Below, one piece after another: positions 1 through 17,753 of a stretch of 44,513 nt of DNA (position 1 is its first letter; every line of letters starts with the position of its first letter). Under the pieces are notes generated by a model that ran no database searches, had not been told where the DNA came from, and saw only the letters and a list, made by a program, of their open reading frames with translations. The stretch lies in assembly GCF_900156205.1 (NCBI RefSeq), contig NZ_FTNA01000032.1, forward strand, positions 1 through 44,513, in the 5' to 3' direction. This DNA is from Leptospira interrogans (GTDB lineage: Bacteria > Spirochaetota > Leptospiria > Leptospirales > Leptospiraceae). Made by a program: the position numbers and the translations under genes.

Positions 1-75
1 GATTTGCGGGAGTTCCCACAGTTTCAAAGTTAGTTTGTTAAACTCAGATTTGCGGGAGTTCCCACAATTTAGGAA
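1..75. repeat. Two tandem 46-nt units of the TTCCCACA repeat (window edge)
   Basis: Units begin GATTTGCGGGAGTTCCCACA and repeat after 46 nt. The second is cut short after its TTCCCACAATTT. The same unit recurs at 3159-3324, 11917-11975 and 12505-12572. The array may continue upstream of the window. Confidence 0.75.
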
Positions 76-596
76 TCGAGATCACAACCTTTTTAGAAAA
101 ATGAGCCATGAATTCGTTACGCCAAACTCGCGCTAACTAACGAAAAGAATTTCTATAAAATCCCCAAAACGCCATCCAATCAAATCTTGTATAAACTGCC
201 GTTTTACGACCATTGCAAAAATGAAAAAACTATTTGATTTGAATCTATACCAAAAACTTAAAATGAATCATTTTTGAATCTTCAATCAAATGCGGGAGTT
301 CCCACAAGAACCATTGTATTGCATGATCTATAGTTTTCTAAGATTCTTTTGTTATTATAATTTCTATTAGAGTTCCCACAGTTTTTGGAAACAAAACATC
401 CTGCTTTTTAAACTCAATAAAACGATTCCTGAATACGGATTCTTAGAGAGGTATTCGTTGAGTTTTCCGGATTGCGTTTTAGATCGCTCGAAAAAACTCA
501 ACGTCTCGCTTCACTTGTATGGTGAAACGTCTCCTCAATGCATCGCTTCTATGGTCGCTCTGCAGGATTTGGGTGGACTGATTTTATAGAAGTTAA
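76..596. other. Non-coding, repeat-filled gap downstream of pcnB
   Basis: No credible reading frame is seen. Positions 120-230 resemble part of the composite repeat at 6.5 and 20.9 kb (the CCGTTTT.CGACCAT stretch). Isolated GAGTTCCCACA motifs lie near 297 and 371. Positions 534-566 match 7110-7142 perfectly in inverted orientation. Confidence 0.6.
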
Positions 597-2070
<1,474 letters not shown>

Positions 2071-2113
2071 GGTCTATAATCCCTTCGATCCCCCTACCTG
2101 CAAGTAAAAATCT

Positions 2114-3130
2114 ATGATAAGTCCGGCAAAGTATGATCTCAAATTGACCCATTCCGAACGTCTGCAAGTCAAAATTCTCAAATTCAAAAACAGATTTCGG
2201 AAATTCAAAGAGTCTGGTTCTAAGAAGATCTCTTTTTTACTCGTTCCTCACAGTCATGAAAACGTGATCACCATCGAACTTAACGTTTTTATGGCTTGGT
2301 TTCTCGGAATTCTTTCGGGACTGATTCTGATCTTAGCGTTCCTCTTTCTCTCTTATTTGAATTTTTTCTACCGTCCCGATCAAGACTTGTTTCAAAAAAG
2401 CGACGAGAACGTCAGTCAATATCTTTACTACGATATGCTCCTTCAAGACGCTAAAAAGGAAATTCGTGGTTTAGAAAGAAAAACCGAACAGCTCAATCTA
2501 GTCGCTTGGGACGAGGTTCCTTGGAAACGGATTCTGACATATGAAGTTATCCCAGAATTTCATCTCAAAAAGGAAATTCCGGATTCTGAAACCAATCTAG
2601 AACTTTATAAAAATACGGTAGAAGGTTTTGCGGTTCAGAACATTGAACTATTTCGGATTCGCCAAGCGTTTGAAAACGCATTCGATTATCTCGAAGAAAG
2701 AGAATCTATTTTATACGCTCTTCCTAGAGGTCGTCCACTCAAACCGGGAGTAGGTTTCGTATCTTCTACGTTTGGTGGTAGAGTGGATCCTTTTGGTTTG
2801 GTCATATTAGGAGAACATCACTCCGGAGTTGATTTTGCTTCTGCAGAAGGAACTCCTATTTATGCGACCGCTCCCGGAGTGGTTGTAGAGTCTGGCCAAT
2901 CTTCAGGTGGTTTAGGTAGGAATATTAAGATCAATCACTTAAATGGTATTTTTACGGTTTACGGACACTGTTCTCAGATTCTAGTAGAAAAAAATCAGAT
3001 CGTCAAACGTGGAGATCTGATCGGTCTAGTTGGCTCGACAGGCAAAGCCACAGGTCCACACGTTCATTACGAGGTTCATATCGGTCAAGATCCTCCTTTA
3101 GATCCGGCCGAATTTATCAATATAGAATAG
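2114..3130 (+). CDS. M23 (LytM/lysostaphin-type) peptidase, membrane-anchored
   Basis: The protein has 338 aa with a cytoplasmic N-terminus of about 55 residues, one membrane segment at about 58-84, a short coiled stretch at about 110-130, and a C-terminal M23 domain at about 205-335. The zinc motifs are visible: H236-S-G-V-D240, H285 in the YGHC segment, and H316-V-H318 in GPHVHYEV. Enzymes of this fold cut peptidoglycan cross-bridges in the periplasm. Because the metal residues are all present, an active endopeptidase is more likely than a degenerate activator of the EnvC type. It is transcribed divergently from pcnB. The stop is followed by an array of four 46-nt repeats. No partner gene is adjacent that would define its exact role in cell-wall growth or division. 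Confidence 0.9.
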   Translation: MISPAKYDLKLTHSERLQVKILKFKNRFRKFKESGSKKISFLLVPHSHENVITIELNVFMAWFLGILSGLILILAFLFLSYLNFFYRPDQDLFQKSDENVSQYLYYDMLLQDAKKEIRGLERKTEQLNLVAWDEVPWKRILTYEVIPEFHLKKEIPDSETNLELYKNTVEGFAVQNIELFRIRQAFENAFDYLEERESILYALPRGRPLKPGVGFVSSTFGGRVDPFGLVILGEHHSGVDFASAEGTPIYATAPGVVVESGQSSGGLGRNIKINHLNGIFTVYGHCSQILVEKNQIVKRGDLIGLVGSTGKATGPHVHYEVHIGQDPPLDPAEFINIE

Positions 3131-3158
3131 AATCTAGCAACAATCTTTTCAAAGAACT

Positions 3159-3324
3159 ATGTCGTGAGCTCCCACAATTTCAAAATTAGTTTGTAAAATC
3201 TCAGTTTGTGAGAGTTCCCACAATTTCAAAATTAGTTTATAAAATCTCAGTTTGTGAGAGCTTCTACAGTTACAAAGTTAGTCCGTAAAATCTCAATTCG
3301 TAAGAGTTCCTACAGTTACAGAAA
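3159..3324. repeat. Tandem array, about four 46-nt units
   Basis: Units start near 3159, 3205, 3251 and 3297 with an exact 46-nt spacing. A typical unit starts TTTGTGAGAGTTCCCACA, followed by a conserved ATTTCAAAATTAGTTTATAA segment and TCTCAG. Both parts of the unit are conserved, so this is a tandem repeat and not a repeat-spacer array. Units 3 and 4 have drifted most. Confidence 0.85.
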
Positions 3325-3528
3325 GATTAGAATAAATTTTATCTGAAACTTGATTCTACCAGTAAAACGAATCTGGGTTCTTTTCGTTCCGCAAAAGTAA
3401 AATCTGGGAACTCATACCTTGAAACCAAACAAACCACTTAAATTTTCTGATTTGAATTGATCATCTATGGTATTCAAAAAAGGATTATGGATTGATCCAT
3501 TCCAGCAATCGAGAGTATTGGTTACACT

Positions 3529-4485
3529 ATGATTGACAGAATCCCAGTACCGTTTCTCAACCCTTTATTCAAATTCTTATTCAATAGGGAATGGGACGGA
3601 CCGTCCACATTTAGCATCCTAATGATGATCGGTTTTTTAACCGCATCTTATCTTCTTCCTAAAGAGTTAAAACGTAGGAAGTTAGAACCAGAACATTCTG
3701 ATTGGTTACTTCTTTTAGGAATCTTAGGCACCTTAGTAGGAGCTAAAATCTTTTTCGTCTTTGAAATTTGGGATCAGATCTTTGTAGAGACACCCGGCTT
3801 TGATGGGAAGTATATTTATCCACTCACTCATTGGTATGGTTTTCCTGGAAGAATGTCTCTTTGGGACAATTTGTTTTCAGGAAGTGGACTCGTATTTTAC
3901 GGAGGATTTTTATTCGGAATTCTCTTTATCACTCTTTATATGAAATACTTTCAACTAGACATTGCATCCTACTTAGACGCTGCGGTTCCAAGTATGGCGA
4001 TCGGTTACGCAATTGGAAGATTGGGTTGTTGGGTTTCTGGTGACGGATGTTACGGTTTTGCAACCAATGTTGAAATTCCACTTTTAGTTTTTAATTATCA
4101 TGGAGCTCATCCCTCCGGTGTACCCGTTTGGAATACTCCATTGATCGAATCGATCATTTCATTTTTGTTCTTTTTTTATTTTCAGTTTTGGGCGAGAAAT
4201 CAAAACTTTAAAAAGTTTTCCATTGGAGCCCAATATTTGGTCTTACACGGTTTTGCAAGATTGCTTGTGGAATTTTTAAGAGTTAATAAAGCAGTATTTC
4301 CTTTGATGGACCCACCTGCATTCGTAAACATTCCGAACGCAGAACAAAATCCTGAATTTTTAACTCAGTATTACTGGCATGGTTTTTCCCAATCCCAATT
4401 AGTTTCTATTATAATCATTTTAGTAGGTGCATTTTTTATACTAAAATGGAAACTCTGGAAAAAAGAAAATACATCCAACATTTAA
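3529..4485 (+). CDS. lgt: Prolipoprotein diacylglyceryl transferase
   Basis: Lgt transfers diacylglycerol from phosphatidylglycerol to the lipobox cysteine of prolipoproteins in the inner membrane. The 318-aa protein is polytopic, with about seven hydrophobic segments. The family stretches are present: [13 protein letters not shown] at 118-130 and a segment around 157-176 containing GRLG, with R164 matching the conserved arginine of the family's GRxGNFxN signature. Here that signature reads [11 protein letters not shown], a divergent form. The gene stands alone between a repeat array and a hairpin. Its product would process the several lipoproteins encoded in this window. Confidence 0.9.
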   Translation: MIDRIPVPFLNPLFKFLFNREWDGPSTFSILMMIGFLTASYLLPKELKRRKLEPEHSDWLLLLGILGTLVGAKIFFVFEIWDQIFVETPGFDGKYIYPLTHWYGFPGRMSLWDNLFSGSGLVFYGGFLFGILFITLYMKYFQLDIASYLDAAVPSMAIGYAIGRLGCWVSGDGCYGFATNVEIPLLVFNYHGAHPSGVPVWNTPLIESIISFLFFFYFQFWARNQNFKKFSIGAQYLVLHGFARLLVEFLRVNKAVFPLMDPPAFVNIPNAEQNPEFLTQYYWHGFSQSQLVSIIIILVGAFFILKWKLWKKENTSNI

Positions 4486-4533
4486 AATTTGGATTTAAAA
4501 CATTAGAAATTTAGAATATTTTAAATCCAAATT
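4486..4533. terminator. Hairpin after lgt
   Basis: A 15-bp perfect inverted repeat (4486-4500 with 4519-4533; arm ATTTGGATTTAAAA) has an 18-nt loop and starts at the end of the lgt stop codon. There is no strong T-run after it, so it may stop transcription weakly or protect the 3' end. Confidence 0.55.
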
Positions 4534-5150
4534 GTCAAATTCAAGATTATTCTTTAATATTTTTAAAATTTGTCTCAAAACCCGAAGATGTAGGAATTCA
4601 TACGAAAATTTGATAACGGAGAACTACTGGGAAATTTACAAACTAAACCGCCAGTTGGAAACCTAATCTGCAGAATTCCTACGTTTATTTTATTAGAAAT
4701 TTTTAAAGGAGTATAATTTAAGTCGAGTTCGACTTAAAAGGAATCAGAATTTTTTTTAAGTAAGAATTCCTACATTCATTTATAAAAATAATTGATCCTA
4801 ATTTTTTAGTTTCTAAATACTAAAAACATTGGAGTTCCCACATTTTAAAGTTTTAACGTAAAATATAGATTTGTGAGAGTTCCCACAAATCAAGTTCCAT
4901 TATAAATTTTTAAACATTCATTTTTGTGATTAGAGTTCAGGGAATTCCAACATTTATTTTTACGAAAAAATCAGGTTTTTATAAAACGAATCTCTTACAT
5001 CAAGTTCTCGTTCATTTACGTCTTAAAAATTTTAAGACAAGTTCTAAGTTTAAAATGAATTTCTATTTTGAATCGGACTAGTGTGTTTAAATTTTAAAGA
5101 CGTATTTTTGAAATATAATCCCAAGTTGAACTCGCGTCAAAAATTAGATT
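4534..5150. other. Non-coding gap with degenerate repeats
   Basis: No gene is seen. The stretch at 4562-4690 is a diverged relative of the GTTTTGGGACAAG repeat (ATTTGTCTCAAAACCC). Around 4833-4890 there are two GAGTTCCCACA motifs separated as in the 46-nt unit. Confidence 0.5.
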
Positions 5151-5774
5151 TTATCTCTTTCGTCCTACAAATCTGATTACAGAACCATTTCCGTTATGAA
5201 ACAAACCTTCCTTCAATTCTATTTCCTTTTCCTCTAACTCTATAATTTCATAATTCTCAAAGTCGGATTTTATTTCATCTATTGAAAACAACATTTCTAA
5301 CTCTCTCGGTCCGCCCACTTTTTCGTTCTTCAAAACGTAATGGATGTGTTTTTTACTAAACGCTTCCAAGATCACCAATCCGTCTTTTCGTAAATATTGG
5401 CTCAAAGTCTTATGATAGTATGACTTAATTTCTGCCGGGAAATGCGCATAAATCAATGCGATTGCGTCAAATTGTTCAGAGCGATAATCCAATGTTTGTA
5501 ACTCACCAACTTGATAATCTATTTTCACTTGATTAGCTTCTGCAAGTCGAAATGCTTTCTTTTTTCCTTCTATACTGATGTCAAACGCAGAAACGTTCCA
5601 ACCAAGTTTAGCCGCAAAAACTGCGTTACGCCCTTCTCCCTCTGCTGGAAAAAGTATTGTTCCTATTTTTAGTTTTTCTAATTGTTCTTTTAAATATTCA
5701 TTTGGCTGTTCGCCAAAAGCAAACTCTTCTTTATTATATCTTTCATTCCATCTGTCTGTCCAAGGATCGCTCAT
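5151..5774 (-). CDS. Class I SAM-dependent methyltransferase (TehB/thiopurine-type)
   Basis: The 207-aa protein begins [20 protein letters not shown], a start typical of small TehB-like methyltransferases. The SAM-binding motif I reads [13 protein letters not shown] at about 42-54. It is followed by an acidic residue at the end of strand 2 (AFDIS), and by [10 protein letters not shown] in the motif IV region. The fold is a single Rossmann domain with no extra domains. Proteins of this group methylate small molecules, in some cases tellurite or thiopurines; the substrate here is unknown. It is monocistronic, with repeat-filled gaps on both sides. Confidence 0.8.
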   Translation of the reverse strand: MSDPWTDRWNERYNKEEFAFGEQPNEYLKEQLEKLKIGTILFPAEGEGRNAVFAAKLGWNVSAFDISIEGKKKAFRLAEANQVKIDYQVGELQTLDYRSEQFDAIALIYAHFPAEIKSYYHKTLSQYLRKDGLVILEAFSKKHIHYVLKNEKVGGPRELEMLFSIDEIKSDFENYEIIELEEKEIELKEGLFHNGNGSVIRFVGRKR

Positions 5775-6248
5775 AGTCTTGTTCTACTTATAATATAAAT
5801 TGAATTTTTAATTAGACAATCTTTTCCAAACAACGATTTAGATTGGACAATTTTTTTTAGACTTTATAAAATTTTACTGAGCCTATTTTAACGTAGGTTT
5901 GATATAACTACTCATCTTTATCAAATTGAGTACCTAAATGTTTATCCCAAAGTGCCATTTCACGTAAATTTGATAGAATCCAATGCAAAAGCGATTGAAG
6001 CGCAGGGGAACTCAGCAAAACGCTTTCTCAAACTCAGTGTCTCGTTTCTATTGGTCGCTCAAAAAACTCAGCGTCTCACTCTCTAAATGATCCTTAAAAG
6101 AGACATTCTCTGAGTTTTCTAGGTCGTTCGACAAATCGCGTTCTAAATTGAAACTAAAGATATTATATTAAGTTTCTTTCATACAATTCATTGACTATAC
6201 GCGGCCCGGCAACGTTAGATTCGATCAGATTTTCTTACTCTGAATATT

Positions 6249-6330
6249 AGAGTTATTGAAAAATTGAATAGTCGATCTGAACGAATCTGCTTCAATTGCC
6301 CACTTCAATGAAACCGAAATAAATGAAAAT
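6249..6330. repeat. Degenerate copy of the 101-bp MITE-like element
   Basis: It begins AGAGTTATTGAAAAATT and carries the inner CTTCAATTG..CCACTTCAATG segment of the family, then runs straight into the intact copy at 6331. Its right terminal repeat is missing. Confidence 0.6.
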
Positions 6331-6431
6331 AGAGTTGTTGAAAAATTTTATAGTGGAGTTTAACAAAACTACTTCAATCTACAGTTTCCATACAACGGAA
6401 ACCGATGGTGAATTAATTTTTCAACAACTCT
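6331..6431. mobile_element. 101-bp MITE-like element, copy A
   Basis: The terminal inverted repeats are AGAGTTGTTGAAAAATT and its complement AATTTTTCAACAACTCT, with TA at each outer edge. The interior matches the copy at 28067-28167 in reverse orientation. It has no coding capacity. Confidence 0.8.
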
Positions 6432-6508
6432 ATCGGATTAAAGTGTAAACTATTGAATTGAGTGCTTTATTATATACTTCCGAGTAATATAAAAACAATG
6501 ATTATGTT

Positions 6509-6806
6509 AACGTGAGTACGGCGTAAAAAATCCGTTTTATCCTAGGTCAATTTTTTCGTAAAAAAAATAGATGCGGGAACTCTCACAAATCGTGAATTTA
6601 CAGTTAAACTTTGAAAATTGTGGGAACTACTAGGAAATATAAAAAAAATCATCATCCAATCAGATTTTTGCCGTTTTGCGATCATCATCAAAATTGAAAT
6701 TCTATTTTAACGTGAATTCGGCTTAAGAAAAAAATTTTCTAAAAGTAGTAGTTCCTACAATTTTAGAATTTGTTTGTAAAATCGTGATTTGTATGAGTTC
6801 CCACAT
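6509..6806. repeat. Composite repeat of about 300 bp, copy 1
   Basis: It starts AACGTGAG, contains ATCCGTTTTATCCTAGGTCA, a GGGAACTCTCACAAATCGTG stretch, CCGTTTTGCGA and ends with a 46-nt-type unit. The same order of blocks is seen at 20944-21245. Confidence 0.75.
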
Positions 6807-7174
6807 CATTTTACAGACAAACCTAAGTTTTGTATGAGTTCCCACACTTGAATACTACAGATTCAATTGTTATAAACTTCTATTTTATAAATTGTAGGAA
6901 CTCCCACAAATTACGTCGCTTAGAAACCGTTTATCTTTTTTAGAATTTGATTTTTGTAATAGTTCTAAGATTGTTTTGGATAATCTATGTAATTTCTCAA
7001 ACTTAGGCCAGCGAGAATTGTCTAAATTCTAAATGAAAATGAGTGGTAGTTCCCACATTAAAAGAATCGATCTGTAAAGTCCAGATTCCAACTTTTTTCA
7101 GAACATGGACCTGCAGAGCGACCATAGAAGCGATGCATTGAGTTTAGGAGGTGTTTGCTTAAGTTTCACAAAAT

Positions 7175-7325
7175 GTGGGAACTCACACAAAAATTTAACA
7201 ATATTAGAATTACTTGAAAGTTCGCAAATGTGACGGTTTTTGTAGGAACTCACGTTGTTTTATTAAGAATTTCTAAAAAACTACCACACAAATTCTTTGA
7301 GGTTTTGGAGCAGGCTCTTAAGTTC
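7175..7325. repeat. GTTTTGG repeat of about 150 bp, copy 1
   Basis: It runs from GTGGGAACTCACACAAAAAT through ATTACTTGAAAGTTCGCAAA to a TTCTTTGAGGTTTTGG end. The inverted counterpart is at 12236-12395; further copies are at 21405-21556 and 34862-34998. Confidence 0.75.
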
Positions 7326-7392
7326 AAGCGGCTTTAGGATCATAAAATTCGCATACGATTTGATTGATCCATAGATTCTTTAGAATATCAAG

Positions 7393-10239
<2,847 letters not shown>

Positions 10240-10474
10240 GTTCTTACTATCGGAACACGGTTAAAAAAAGAAAAGAGACTTAATTTTTGAGTTTGATCAG
10301 TGTAATTTTCTTATAAAAAAATTGGATGTAAAACTATTACAAATCTAGGATTTTACAGACTAAAACATTTTAGACTTTGTAGATCCGATTCCATTCTAAA
10401 AAATCTTGTGTGAAATCAAAATAAGATCTAACATCTGTCAAATGTCTTCGTCAGTTTTATAGGAGAAAAATTTT

Positions 10475-11845
10475 ATGCAAAAAAAATCTTCTCATAATCC
10501 AGAGCCTAACTTTTGGGATTTATTGGCTCCCTTGTTTGAATTTATAAATCCTTTGCTTCATATCAGAAACGATACGGACGAAACAGGAACTATAGAATCG
10601 ATTAAACGAGGAGTCAATTTTTCTGGCTCTGCTTTATGGACTTTGATTTTTGCGATTTTTATCGCTTCTATCGGTCTCAATATTAATTCCACCGCAGTTA
10701 TCATTGGTGCGATGCTTATTTCTCCTTTGATGGGTCCGATTATGGGCGCAGGACTTGCTTTAGGAATTTATGATTTTGAACTTTTGAAAAAATCACTTCG
10801 CAATCTTGCGGTAATGACATTCTTAAGTCTTTTTACATCTGCTCTTTACTTTTTGATTTCACCTCTTTCTGACGCTCAATCAGAGCTTCTGGCCAGAACT
10901 TCTCCTACCATCTACGACGTGTTAATTGCTTTTATAGGTGGGGCCACCGGAATTGTAGCCGGTTCCAGAAAAGACAAAATCTCAAACGCAATTCCAGGAG
11001 TGGCGATCGCGACCGCTTTGATGCCACCTCTTTGTACTGCTGGTTATGGATTGGCCAATTGGAATTTTAAATTTTTCTTAGGTGCTTTTTATCTCTATTT
11101 GATCAACAGCGTTTTTATAGGTATCAGTACTTTGATTTTCGTACGTTATCTGAAATTTCAGCGTACCGTTTATACGGACCCGGCCGTTGATAAAAAGATT
11201 TATCGTTATGTGTATTTATTGTCCGTTTGTTTAATTCTTCCTAGCATTTACTTTGCCTACGACATCGTAGTCGATTCTGCTTTTAAACGAAACGCCAAAA
11301 GTTATCTCGAAAATCAATTCACATTCGAAAAAAGTAAAATTCTATCTGCTAATATTGTTAGGAAAGGTGGTGAAAAAAAGATAGAAGTTACTATGATCGG
11401 AGAAACCTTGTCCGAAGACGTTCTTTCCCAGTTAAAAACGATTCTTCCTAAATACGGCCTGGAAGATACGGAATTAAAAGTCATTCAATCCTATAGAGAC
11501 AGCTCTCAATTAAATCAACAGTCAGGTTTTTCTTTTCAAAACGAAGCCGGTTCTAAAATTCAGGAAGAAAAAATTCATCTTTTAGAAAACGAACTTAGAA
11601 TTTTAAAAGATAAGGATCATCTGGCTCAATCCGTTGCCAAGGAAATCAACGTTTTGTTTCCTTCTGTTGATTCGTTTTCCTTGGGAGATTTTTTAGTCCA
11701 AAACGTTCAAGATTTTTCTTCTTCGAAAGAAGTAACAGTACTAGTCAAATGGAAACATCAGGTTGGAAGTGTTGAAAGAAAACGATTGGAACTTTTTTTA
11801 AAACTCAGATTGGGTTTAGAAAATTTACAAGTCCTGGATCTTTAA
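10475..11845 (+). CDS. DUF389 / TIGR00341-type membrane protein
   Basis: The 456-aa protein has a hydrophobic domain at about 45-270 containing glycine-rich segments characteristic of DUF389. These include [20 protein letters not shown] at about 71-90, then [15 protein letters not shown] and [20 protein letters not shown]. The C-terminal 190 residues are soluble and partly coiled ([18 protein letters not shown]). The family's biochemical role is not established and is often described as a possible transporter, so none is assigned. A good ribosome site (AGGAG, 8 nt before ATG) supports the start. The gene is divergent from ftsK and followed by a repeat-filled gap. Confidence 0.8.
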   Translation: MQKKSSHNPEPNFWDLLAPLFEFINPLLHIRNDTDETGTIESIKRGVNFSGSALWTLIFAIFIASIGLNINSTAVIIGAMLISPLMGPIMGAGLALGIYDFELLKKSLRNLAVMTFLSLFTSALYFLISPLSDAQSELLARTSPTIYDVLIAFIGGATGIVAGSRKDKISNAIPGVAIATALMPPLCTAGYGLANWNFKFFLGAFYLYLINSVFIGISTLIFVRYLKFQRTVYTDPAVDKKIYRYVYLLSVCLILPSIYFAYDIVVDSAFKRNAKSYLENQFTFEKSKILSANIVRKGGEKKIEVTMIGETLSEDVLSQLKTILPKYGLEDTELKVIQSYRDSSQLNQQSGFSFQNEAGSKIQEEKIHLLENELRILKDKDHLAQSVAKEINVLFPSVDSFSLGDFLVQNVQDFSSSKEVTVLVKWKHQVGSVERKRLELFLKLRLGLENLQVLDL

Positions 11846-11916
11846 TTCAAAAAAACTAAATGTATCTGCGAGAATTCCCAAGTTTAGACTAGATTTTTTC
11901 GAACTCGAAAAAGTAG

Positions 11917-11975
11917 TAGTTCCCACAGTTTCAAAGTTAATCTGTTAAACCCAGATTTGTGGGAGTTCCCACATT
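11917..11975. repeat. 46-nt-type repeat pair
   Basis: AGTAGTTCCCACAGTTTCAA is followed 46 nt later by a full TGTGGGAGTTCCCACA. The spacing and the middle segment match the array at 3159-3324. Confidence 0.75.
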
Positions 11976-12235
11976 TAAAGTTTTTCTGCATAAAGGATAC
12001 AACTATAATTCAAATTGAACACAATGACCTATAGAACAACGCTCCTTGAGTAATTAGCAATCATTACTATTGGTCCGGTCTTACGACCTAATTTTAAAAT
12101 TTCGAAAAATTTCCGAATCCTATATAGAATTCAGGTTTTATCTTAAAATCTTAGAATGTGGGAACTCATACAAGAGTGTTTCAGAAGTAAAAATTCATAA
12201 ACTGATAAGAATTTAATTAAACGGCAATTTTTTTA

Positions 12236-12505
12236 AAATTTTTAAAACTTGTCCCAAAACCTTAAAGAATTTACATGATAGTTCTTTAGAAATTTTTAAT
12301 AAAACACAATAGTTCCTACAAAAACCGTCACATTTGCTAATTTGCGAACTTTCAAGTAATTCTAATATTGTTAAATTTTTGTGTGAGTCCCACATCTTGA
12401 AGTTTTGGGACAAGTTCTTAATAAAATACAGTAGTTCCTACACAAACGTCGTATTTGGTAATTTACGAGTTTACAAGCAGTTTCTAATATCGTTAAATTT
12501 TCGTA
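12236..12505. repeat. GTTTTGG repeat, two adjacent inverted copies
   Basis: The first copy (12236-12395) is the reverse complement of 7175-7325; the second (about 12396-12505) is partial and lacks the middle block. AACTTGTCCCAAAAC near 12246 and GTTTTGGGACAAGTT near 12404 face each other as inverted ends. Confidence 0.75.
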
Positions 12506-12572
12506 GTAGTAGTTCCCACAGTTTCAAAGTTAGTCTGTAAAACCCAGACTTGTGGGAGTTCCCACATTTAAA
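12505..12572. repeat. 46-nt-type repeat pair
   Basis: AGTAGTTCCCACAGTTTCAA is followed 46 nt later by TGTGGGAGTTCCCACATTTA. It closely matches 11917-11975. Confidence 0.75.
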
Positions 12573-12721
12573 AAATCGATCTATAAAGTTCAGATTCCAA
12601 TTTTTTTTCAGAATCATGAATTCTTTACGCCCAACTCACGTTATTAAAAAAAAATACTCTCACTTATGTTTTTTGTCCGGGGTAAGCAGTATTCTCAAAC
12701 TCAGATTGAGAGGTAAATAAC

Positions 12722-12859
12722 ATGCAAACCATAACTACAGAATGGATGAACGAAAGAATCGAAATACTAGCGGAGATACTCGCTGATCAACTGATCGAAG
12801 AAATCCGCAAAAGAGCCTTAGAAAAAGAAAAACTTCCAAACCAAACAGAAGCGGCCTAA
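12722..12859 (+). CDS. Small 45-aa protein, phage-like cassette gene 1
   Basis: The ATG is preceded by AGAGG at a good distance. The product, starting MQTITTEWMNERIEILAE, is predicted to be almost entirely helical and strongly charged (LADQLIEEIRKRALEKEKL). It ends 23 bp before the next gene, which has the strongest ribosome site in the window, so the two are likely co-transcribed. No family is recognised. Its size, spacing and company suggest a phage or plasmid accessory gene. It could also be a spurious frame, although the ribosome site and protein-like composition argue against that. Confidence 0.6.
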   Translation: MQTITTEWMNERIEILAEILADQLIEEIRKRALEKEKLPNQTEAA

Positions 12860-12882
12860 ACAAACAATAGGAGGATAAAAAA

Positions 12883-13155
<273 letters not shown>

Positions 13156-13221
13156 AAAATTTGATTTACGTCTTAGTATAAAAATAAAAAAAATCCATCC
13201 TGATTAGGAGAAAGAAATTTT

Positions 13222-13818
<597 letters not shown>

Positions 13819-13980
13819 AAAAATTGAATATTCTTAAGCACTTACCTACTTTCACTTTCTACTTTTTTAAAACACAAGAAAATTTAAATTCTATTTTATC
13901 TCAAATAGAATGTTTAATAAAACCTATCATCAAAATTGAATCTAGATGATTCATCTCAATCAAATATAACAGCATAAAAA

Positions 13981-15351
<1,371 letters not shown>

Positions 15352-15359
15352 AGAATATT

Positions 15360-15930
<571 letters not shown>

Positions 15931-15988
15931 ACTTTTAAGCTGATAATTTTTTGATTTGATTCTAAAAAATTCGGAGGAACTATAACAT

Positions 15989-16783
15989 ATGCTCGTTTTT
16001 ATATGTCTATTCGTTTTGTTTGGAATTCTCACAGGTTTGATCGTGGGCAAGTTTAAAGGTTTAGAATGGGGAATGGGAATCGGTGGTTTCATCCTCAGTA
16101 TCGGCGGATTGATTCTAACGATCCAGATCGGAATAAATCGATACAACGAACTAAAAGATGCCGTCACAGCGAAAGGAATTCTGATCGATTATACAGAAGA
16201 AAGAGAAGTAAAGTCCCACCGAATAAACTATTCTCCATTAGTTCGATTTTCTACTCCCGATGGAAAAAAATATACCATTCGAGGTTTAGGCAGCAATAGA
16301 AAAAAATGGCAAATCCATGATGCCATCGACGTCACCTACAAACCATCGGATCCGAATCAAGGATTTATAACAGATTTTCAGAATACATGGGGCCTAACGT
16401 GGGCGCTTTCGCTGATTACTCTTTTCCTGCTTTCTATCGGAATCTTTTTTATCGGCGGTAAAATCCGGGGAACAAAAGATGATACGATAAAAATTCAAAC
16501 GATTCTTGCTTCTTATACGCGTATAACGATGGAGCGACATTTTACTAAGAGCGGCAATATCGTTATGCTCTCTTCGTTCGTATTATTTTTTATCTTCTTT
16601 TTTATATCCGGAACGATCGTAAAACCGATCGGCACTGTGTTTATTGGAATCGGACTGGGAAGTTTTATTCTAGGCATTGGACAATGGCTATCGCCGGTGA
16701 ACGATTGGGAACTCAGAACGATTCCCTTTGTGATTGGCGTATTCTTCTTTATGATAGGACTGGGAGCAGTTCTTTTAGGTTGA
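15989..16783 (+). CDS. DUF3592-type membrane protein
   Basis: The 264-aa protein has two hydrophobic helices at the N-terminus (1-50), then a soluble segment at about 60-125 reading AKGILIDYTEEREVKSHRIN and KKWQIHDAIDVTYKPSDPNQ. This matches the DUF3592 layout of a beta-rich loop with a late V.Y.P.(D/N)P motif. Four further hydrophobic helices follow. GGAGG lies 11 nt before the ATG. It is the last gene of the LemA/TPM run, 58 bp after the second TPM gene. Function is unknown, presumably in the envelope. Confidence 0.75.
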   Translation: MLVFICLFVLFGILTGLIVGKFKGLEWGMGIGGFILSIGGLILTIQIGINRYNELKDAVTAKGILIDYTEEREVKSHRINYSPLVRFSTPDGKKYTIRGLGSNRKKWQIHDAIDVTYKPSDPNQGFITDFQNTWGLTWALSLITLFLLSIGIFFIGGKIRGTKDDTIKIQTILASYTRITMERHFTKSGNIVMLSSFVLFFIFFFISGTIVKPIGTVFIGIGLGSFILGIGQWLSPVNDWELRTIPFVIGVFFFMIGLGAVLLG

Positions 16784-16900
16784 ACTTAAACATCAATCTT
16801 CGGACTTAGACGGTCCGAAATTTGTTAAGCGAATACAGAAACTTGCAACACCTCGACGATCGCGAAAGTTTTAAATTGTTAAGCAAAGTTCTTCTTCTGT

Positions 16901-17299
16901 TCAACTATTCCTCAAAATATTTACCATAGAATAAAGACCGTTTCTCCTGGACATAGATAGATGTTTGTCTAAACCAATCTCTTTTAAAAACTCAAGAGAA
17001 GCGTTTTTAATTTCATCTCGTGTGCGTCCTGAAAATACTCGAATCAGAAGAGCAATCATCCCACGTGTAATTGCAGAATCACTATCTGCTTGAAAATTTA
17101 TCTTACCGTTCTTTTCTTCGGATACGATCCAAACTCTAGACTGACAACCTGGAACTAAACGTTCTATAGTTTTTTCAGAATCGGAAATCGATCCAAGTTG
17201 ATCCCCCATTTCAATTAGGAGCTGATACCTTTCTTGCCAATCTGTACATTCCGAAAATTCGGATATAATTTCTTTCTGAACTTCCGCAATGCTGTTCAT
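16901..17299 (-). CDS. sufE: SufE-type cysteine desulfurase activator
   Basis: SufE accepts sulfur from the SufS desulfurase and passes it to the SufBCD scaffold for Fe-S cluster assembly in the cytoplasm. The 132-aa protein shows the family order: an N-terminal helix ([13 protein letters not shown]), the [10 protein letters not shown] loop whose cysteine (C52) is the sulfur acceptor, [20 protein letters not shown], and [16 protein letters not shown] at the end. The ATG at 17299 is chosen; a TTG four codons earlier (17311) is possible. No other suf gene is nearby. Confidence 0.92.
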   Translation of the reverse strand: MNSIAEVQKEIISEFSECTDWQERYQLLIEMGDQLGSISDSEKTIERLVPGCQSRVWIVSEEKNGKINFQADSDSAITRGMIALLIRVFSGRTRDEIKNASLEFLKEIGLDKHLSMSRRNGLYSMVNILRNS

Positions 17300-17753
17300 A
17301 CCTCTTTCCAACTTTTATTCAATTCTTAGACAAGCAATCAGAAAAACCTCAAAGTAAACCACGCTATAATCATAACTTTACTCATTCCAACAAAATTGAA
17401 TACCTAAATGTTTATCACAAAGTGGCGTTTGATACTTTATTAGATAGCTCTGAATAAAAGACACAAACCTCGAGGATGAAATTTAAAAAATTATCCTGAA
17501 ATTTTAAAATCCGAAATAAACTCTCAAAAACCCACTCTTACCCAAAACGAAAGCATCTAAAACAAATCCATCTTTTACAAAGTTCTTGAAATTAAAAGAT
17601 TGATGTTTCCAAAATTTTAATTTTATCCAAAATGAAAGTCCGATAAAACAGAAAACCTCAAATGATTATTTTTTCATTCAAGTTATTAAAAAATTAATTT
17701 TCTCCCGTTTCTTTTTCATTAAAAAAACAGATAATTCTGTTTTCCTACTCATA

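Larger units (their letters stand above)
5775..7392. other. 1.6-kb non-coding region made largely of repeats
   Basis: No credible reading frame is seen on either strand. Recognisable pieces are a stretch near 5930-5963 shared with 17398-17432 (ACCTAAATGTTTATC core), a degenerate MITE at 6249-6330, an intact MITE at 6331-6431, the composite element at 6509-6806, further TTCCCACA motifs at 6820-6910 and 7050, the 33-nt inverted match at 7110-7142, and the GTTTTGG repeat at 7175-7325. Confidence 0.6.
11846..12721. other. Non-coding gap carrying several repeats
   Basis: No supported gene is present. It holds a 46-nt-type pair at 11917-11975, two adjacent inverted copies of the GTTTTGG repeat at 12236-12505, another 46-nt-type pair at 12505-12572, and a block at 12573-12640 that also follows the units near 7070 and 21250 (AGTTCAGATTCCAA core). 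Confidence 0.6.

Noticed and set aside
3159..3324. CRISPR array
   Set aside because: The spacing is regular, but the parts between the TTCCCACA motifs are also conserved, and there are only four units and no cas genes. It is a simple tandem repeat.
12213..12540. Short frames on both strands near 12.3 kb
   Set aside because: They lie wholly inside inverted repeat copies and change frame between copies, so they are not conserved as protein.
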